This document shows positions 63,068-64,000 of a DNA stretch of 64,000 nt, piece by piece. Each line of letters begins with the position of its first letter. Positions within the stretch are counted from its first letter, which is position 1. The notes beneath the pieces are model-generated. The model saw nothing but the letters and a program-made list of their open reading frames with translations, ran no database searches and was not told the origin of the DNA. The stretch spans positions 16,234-80,233 of the forward strand of contig CAXXGM010000001.1 of NCBI GenBank assembly GCA_963677325.2, written 5' to 3'. The position numbers and the translations under genes are program-made. The stretch comes from G963677325 sp963677325 (lineage in GTDB: Bacteria; Bacteroidota; Bacteroidia; Bacteroidales; Prolixibacteraceae).

Positions 63068-64000
63068 TTACTCCTCTTCCCCAATTATTTCTGACAGATT
63101 GCCCTGCTCCGGAATGTATCTTACTTTAGCTAAATCCTTTTGTTTAATTAATAAGGCCTCCACCATCCAATACTCCGGATGAAATGAACCTTCATGAAAT
63201 TGGAGTGATCGGTCCCAATAGCCGGTGCAATGACTTACAACTTTAGTTGGAAAACCATAGCTCACCTCTACGACCATAGGCTTACCTTCTGCGCTGTATA
63301 CAAAATCAAATGCCGCACATTGTGACTGAATTTTTTCCGAAAGTTCAAATGCAAGAATGACTGTGTCAATTGGAATATGTTCTTTTTCATAATAGAGATG
63401 TCCGCTGCCTGAAGCCCTGAAATCGTTCTTCCGAACCATGCGCTTAGCTCCAAAAGCTTTTCCGTCAATTATGACAATACGAACATCAAAATGGTTATTG
63501 GGCAGAAAATCCTGAAAGTAAACATAACCCTTTTCTCTGCCACGCATACGGGCCCATTCCGTTGGAATAAACAACCTTCCTAAACCTTTAAAGACTCCCA
63601 GTATTGAACTTTTCCCTTCACGATATAAACGGATTTGTTCTTTCAAATGCTCTATTCGGTTAAATTGCGAAAACCCACTCCCAAAAGCTTTTTTAGTTAA
63701 TCTCATTGCCTGGGCAGAAGATTTTACCAATTTAACGTTCAGTGAACCGGCGCCGCTTCTTAACTTAAAGACTTTTGGGAAGAAAGTATTTTCAATCCAT
63801 AGGTCAGCTTCTTTCCTGGTATAAAAAGTATAGCTCGGGACCAAAGGCAAGCCTAACGATTCAAAGAGGTATTTCTGTCCAACCTTGTCATCAAAATGCC
63901 AGCATGTTTTAGAATCGGGGAATGTTTTCTTCCCGCATTGTTCTACAGCGTAAAGCAATTGCCTGGCAAAAAGTACATCCTTATAATTACCATGGTGAAA
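63068..64000 (-). CDS. ATP-grasp domain protein (5' end beyond window)
   Basis: At least 310 residues; the frame is open to the window edge (NYKDVLFARQLLYAVEQCG), so the N-terminus is missing. ATP-grasp features are SKTCWHFDDKVGQKYLFESL, FKLRSGAGSLNVKLVKSSAQ (nucleotide-binding lysine region), EWARMRGREKGYVYFQDFLP and CAAFDFVYSAEGKPMVVEVS (metal-binding Glu/Asp strand). Related proteins act in amino-acid ligation or polysaccharide loci. No neighbours are visible to narrow the role. Confidence 0.75.
   Translation of the reverse strand, partial: FHHGNYKDVLFARQLLYAVEQCGKKTFPDSKTCWHFDDKVGQKYLFESLGLPLVPSYTFYTRKEADLWIENTFFPKVFKLRSGAGSLNVKLVKSSAQAMRLTKKAFGSGFSQFNRIEHLKEQIRLYREGKSSILGVFKGLGRLFIPTEWARMRGREKGYVYFQDFLPNNHFDVRIVIIDGKAFGAKRMVRKNDFRASGSGHLYYEKEHIPIDTVILAFELSEKIQSQCAAFDFVYSAEGKPMVVEVSYGFPTKVVSHCTGYWDRSLQFHEGSFHPEYWMVEALLIKQKDLAKVRYIPEQGNLSEIIGEEE

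Noticed and set aside
63068..63958. TTG start at 63958 for the ATP-grasp protein
   Set aside because: The frame stays open to the window end with plausible protein sequence, so the true start lies outside.

Overview
The window looks like a chromosomal segment of a member of the Bacteroidota, most likely Bacteroidales-like. The support is: a PorT-type outer-membrane protein beside a menaquinone methyltransferase; one merged str-S10-spc-alpha ribosomal operon; Bacteroidota-style -7 boxes (TAnnTTTG) ahead of many genes; a long Ala/Glu/Lys tail on ribosomal protein S16; lipoproteins with short lipoboxes; and a mutL/rhomboid/rhomboid/EEP-hydrolase block. DNA is AT-rich in the spacers, and Shine-Dalgarno sites are weak, as usual for the phylum.

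Layout. (1) 1-15355, minus strand: rpsL-rpsG-fusA-rpsJ-S10-spc-alpha genes down to a partial rpsD, with a good promoter ahead of rpsL. About half of these genes carry one or more single-base indels; I read these as consensus errors, not gene loss. (2) 15722-19299: a C39-peptidase ABC exporter and its HlyD-type adaptor, with no visible cargo gene. (3) 19816-35250: a second EF-G-like GTPase, a beta-CASP ribonuclease-like protein, a Gfo/Idh/MocA-type lipoprotein, an O6-alkylguanine-DNA methyltransferase, an RND/MMPL permease, mfd, porT-like, menG/ubiE and a PurM/PurL-like protein. (4) 35407-39950: an SDR, a small DUF6165-like protein, two glycosyltransferase-type proteins, an LPS-kinase-like protein and a nitroreductase, probably linked to envelope glycan assembly. 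(5) 40043-46124: gapA, a charged coiled-coil protein, a FabK/NMO-type flavoenzyme, an M16 peptidase pair and rpsP. (6) 46371-48736: three tandem paralogous lipoproteins of a family I do not recognise. (7) 49026-60115: dnaE, trxA, an EEP hydrolase, two rhomboid proteases, mutL and an erythromycin-esterase-like lipoprotein. (8) 60990-64000: a yifB/comM-type ATPase, tRNA-Val(CAC) and a partial ATP-grasp protein.

The most unusual non-coding signal is a set of five spacer arrays, each made of units exactly 11 bp long (about one helical turn). The motif differs from array to array, while a TTCGTA-, TTCGCT- or TATA-like core stays in phase within each. Two arrays switch orientation half-way, forming long hairpins. 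A second repeat type is a roughly 150-bp imperfect palindrome with terminal inverted repeats (MITE-like), with one complete copy, one truncated inverted copy and one half copy.

Sequence quality is uneven. I see no frameshift between about 15.4 and 49 kb, but roughly thirty in the ribosomal operon and about ten between 49 and 62.9 kb, including a 22-base C tract. Gene ends quoted for frameshifted genes span the whole reconstructed reading frame.
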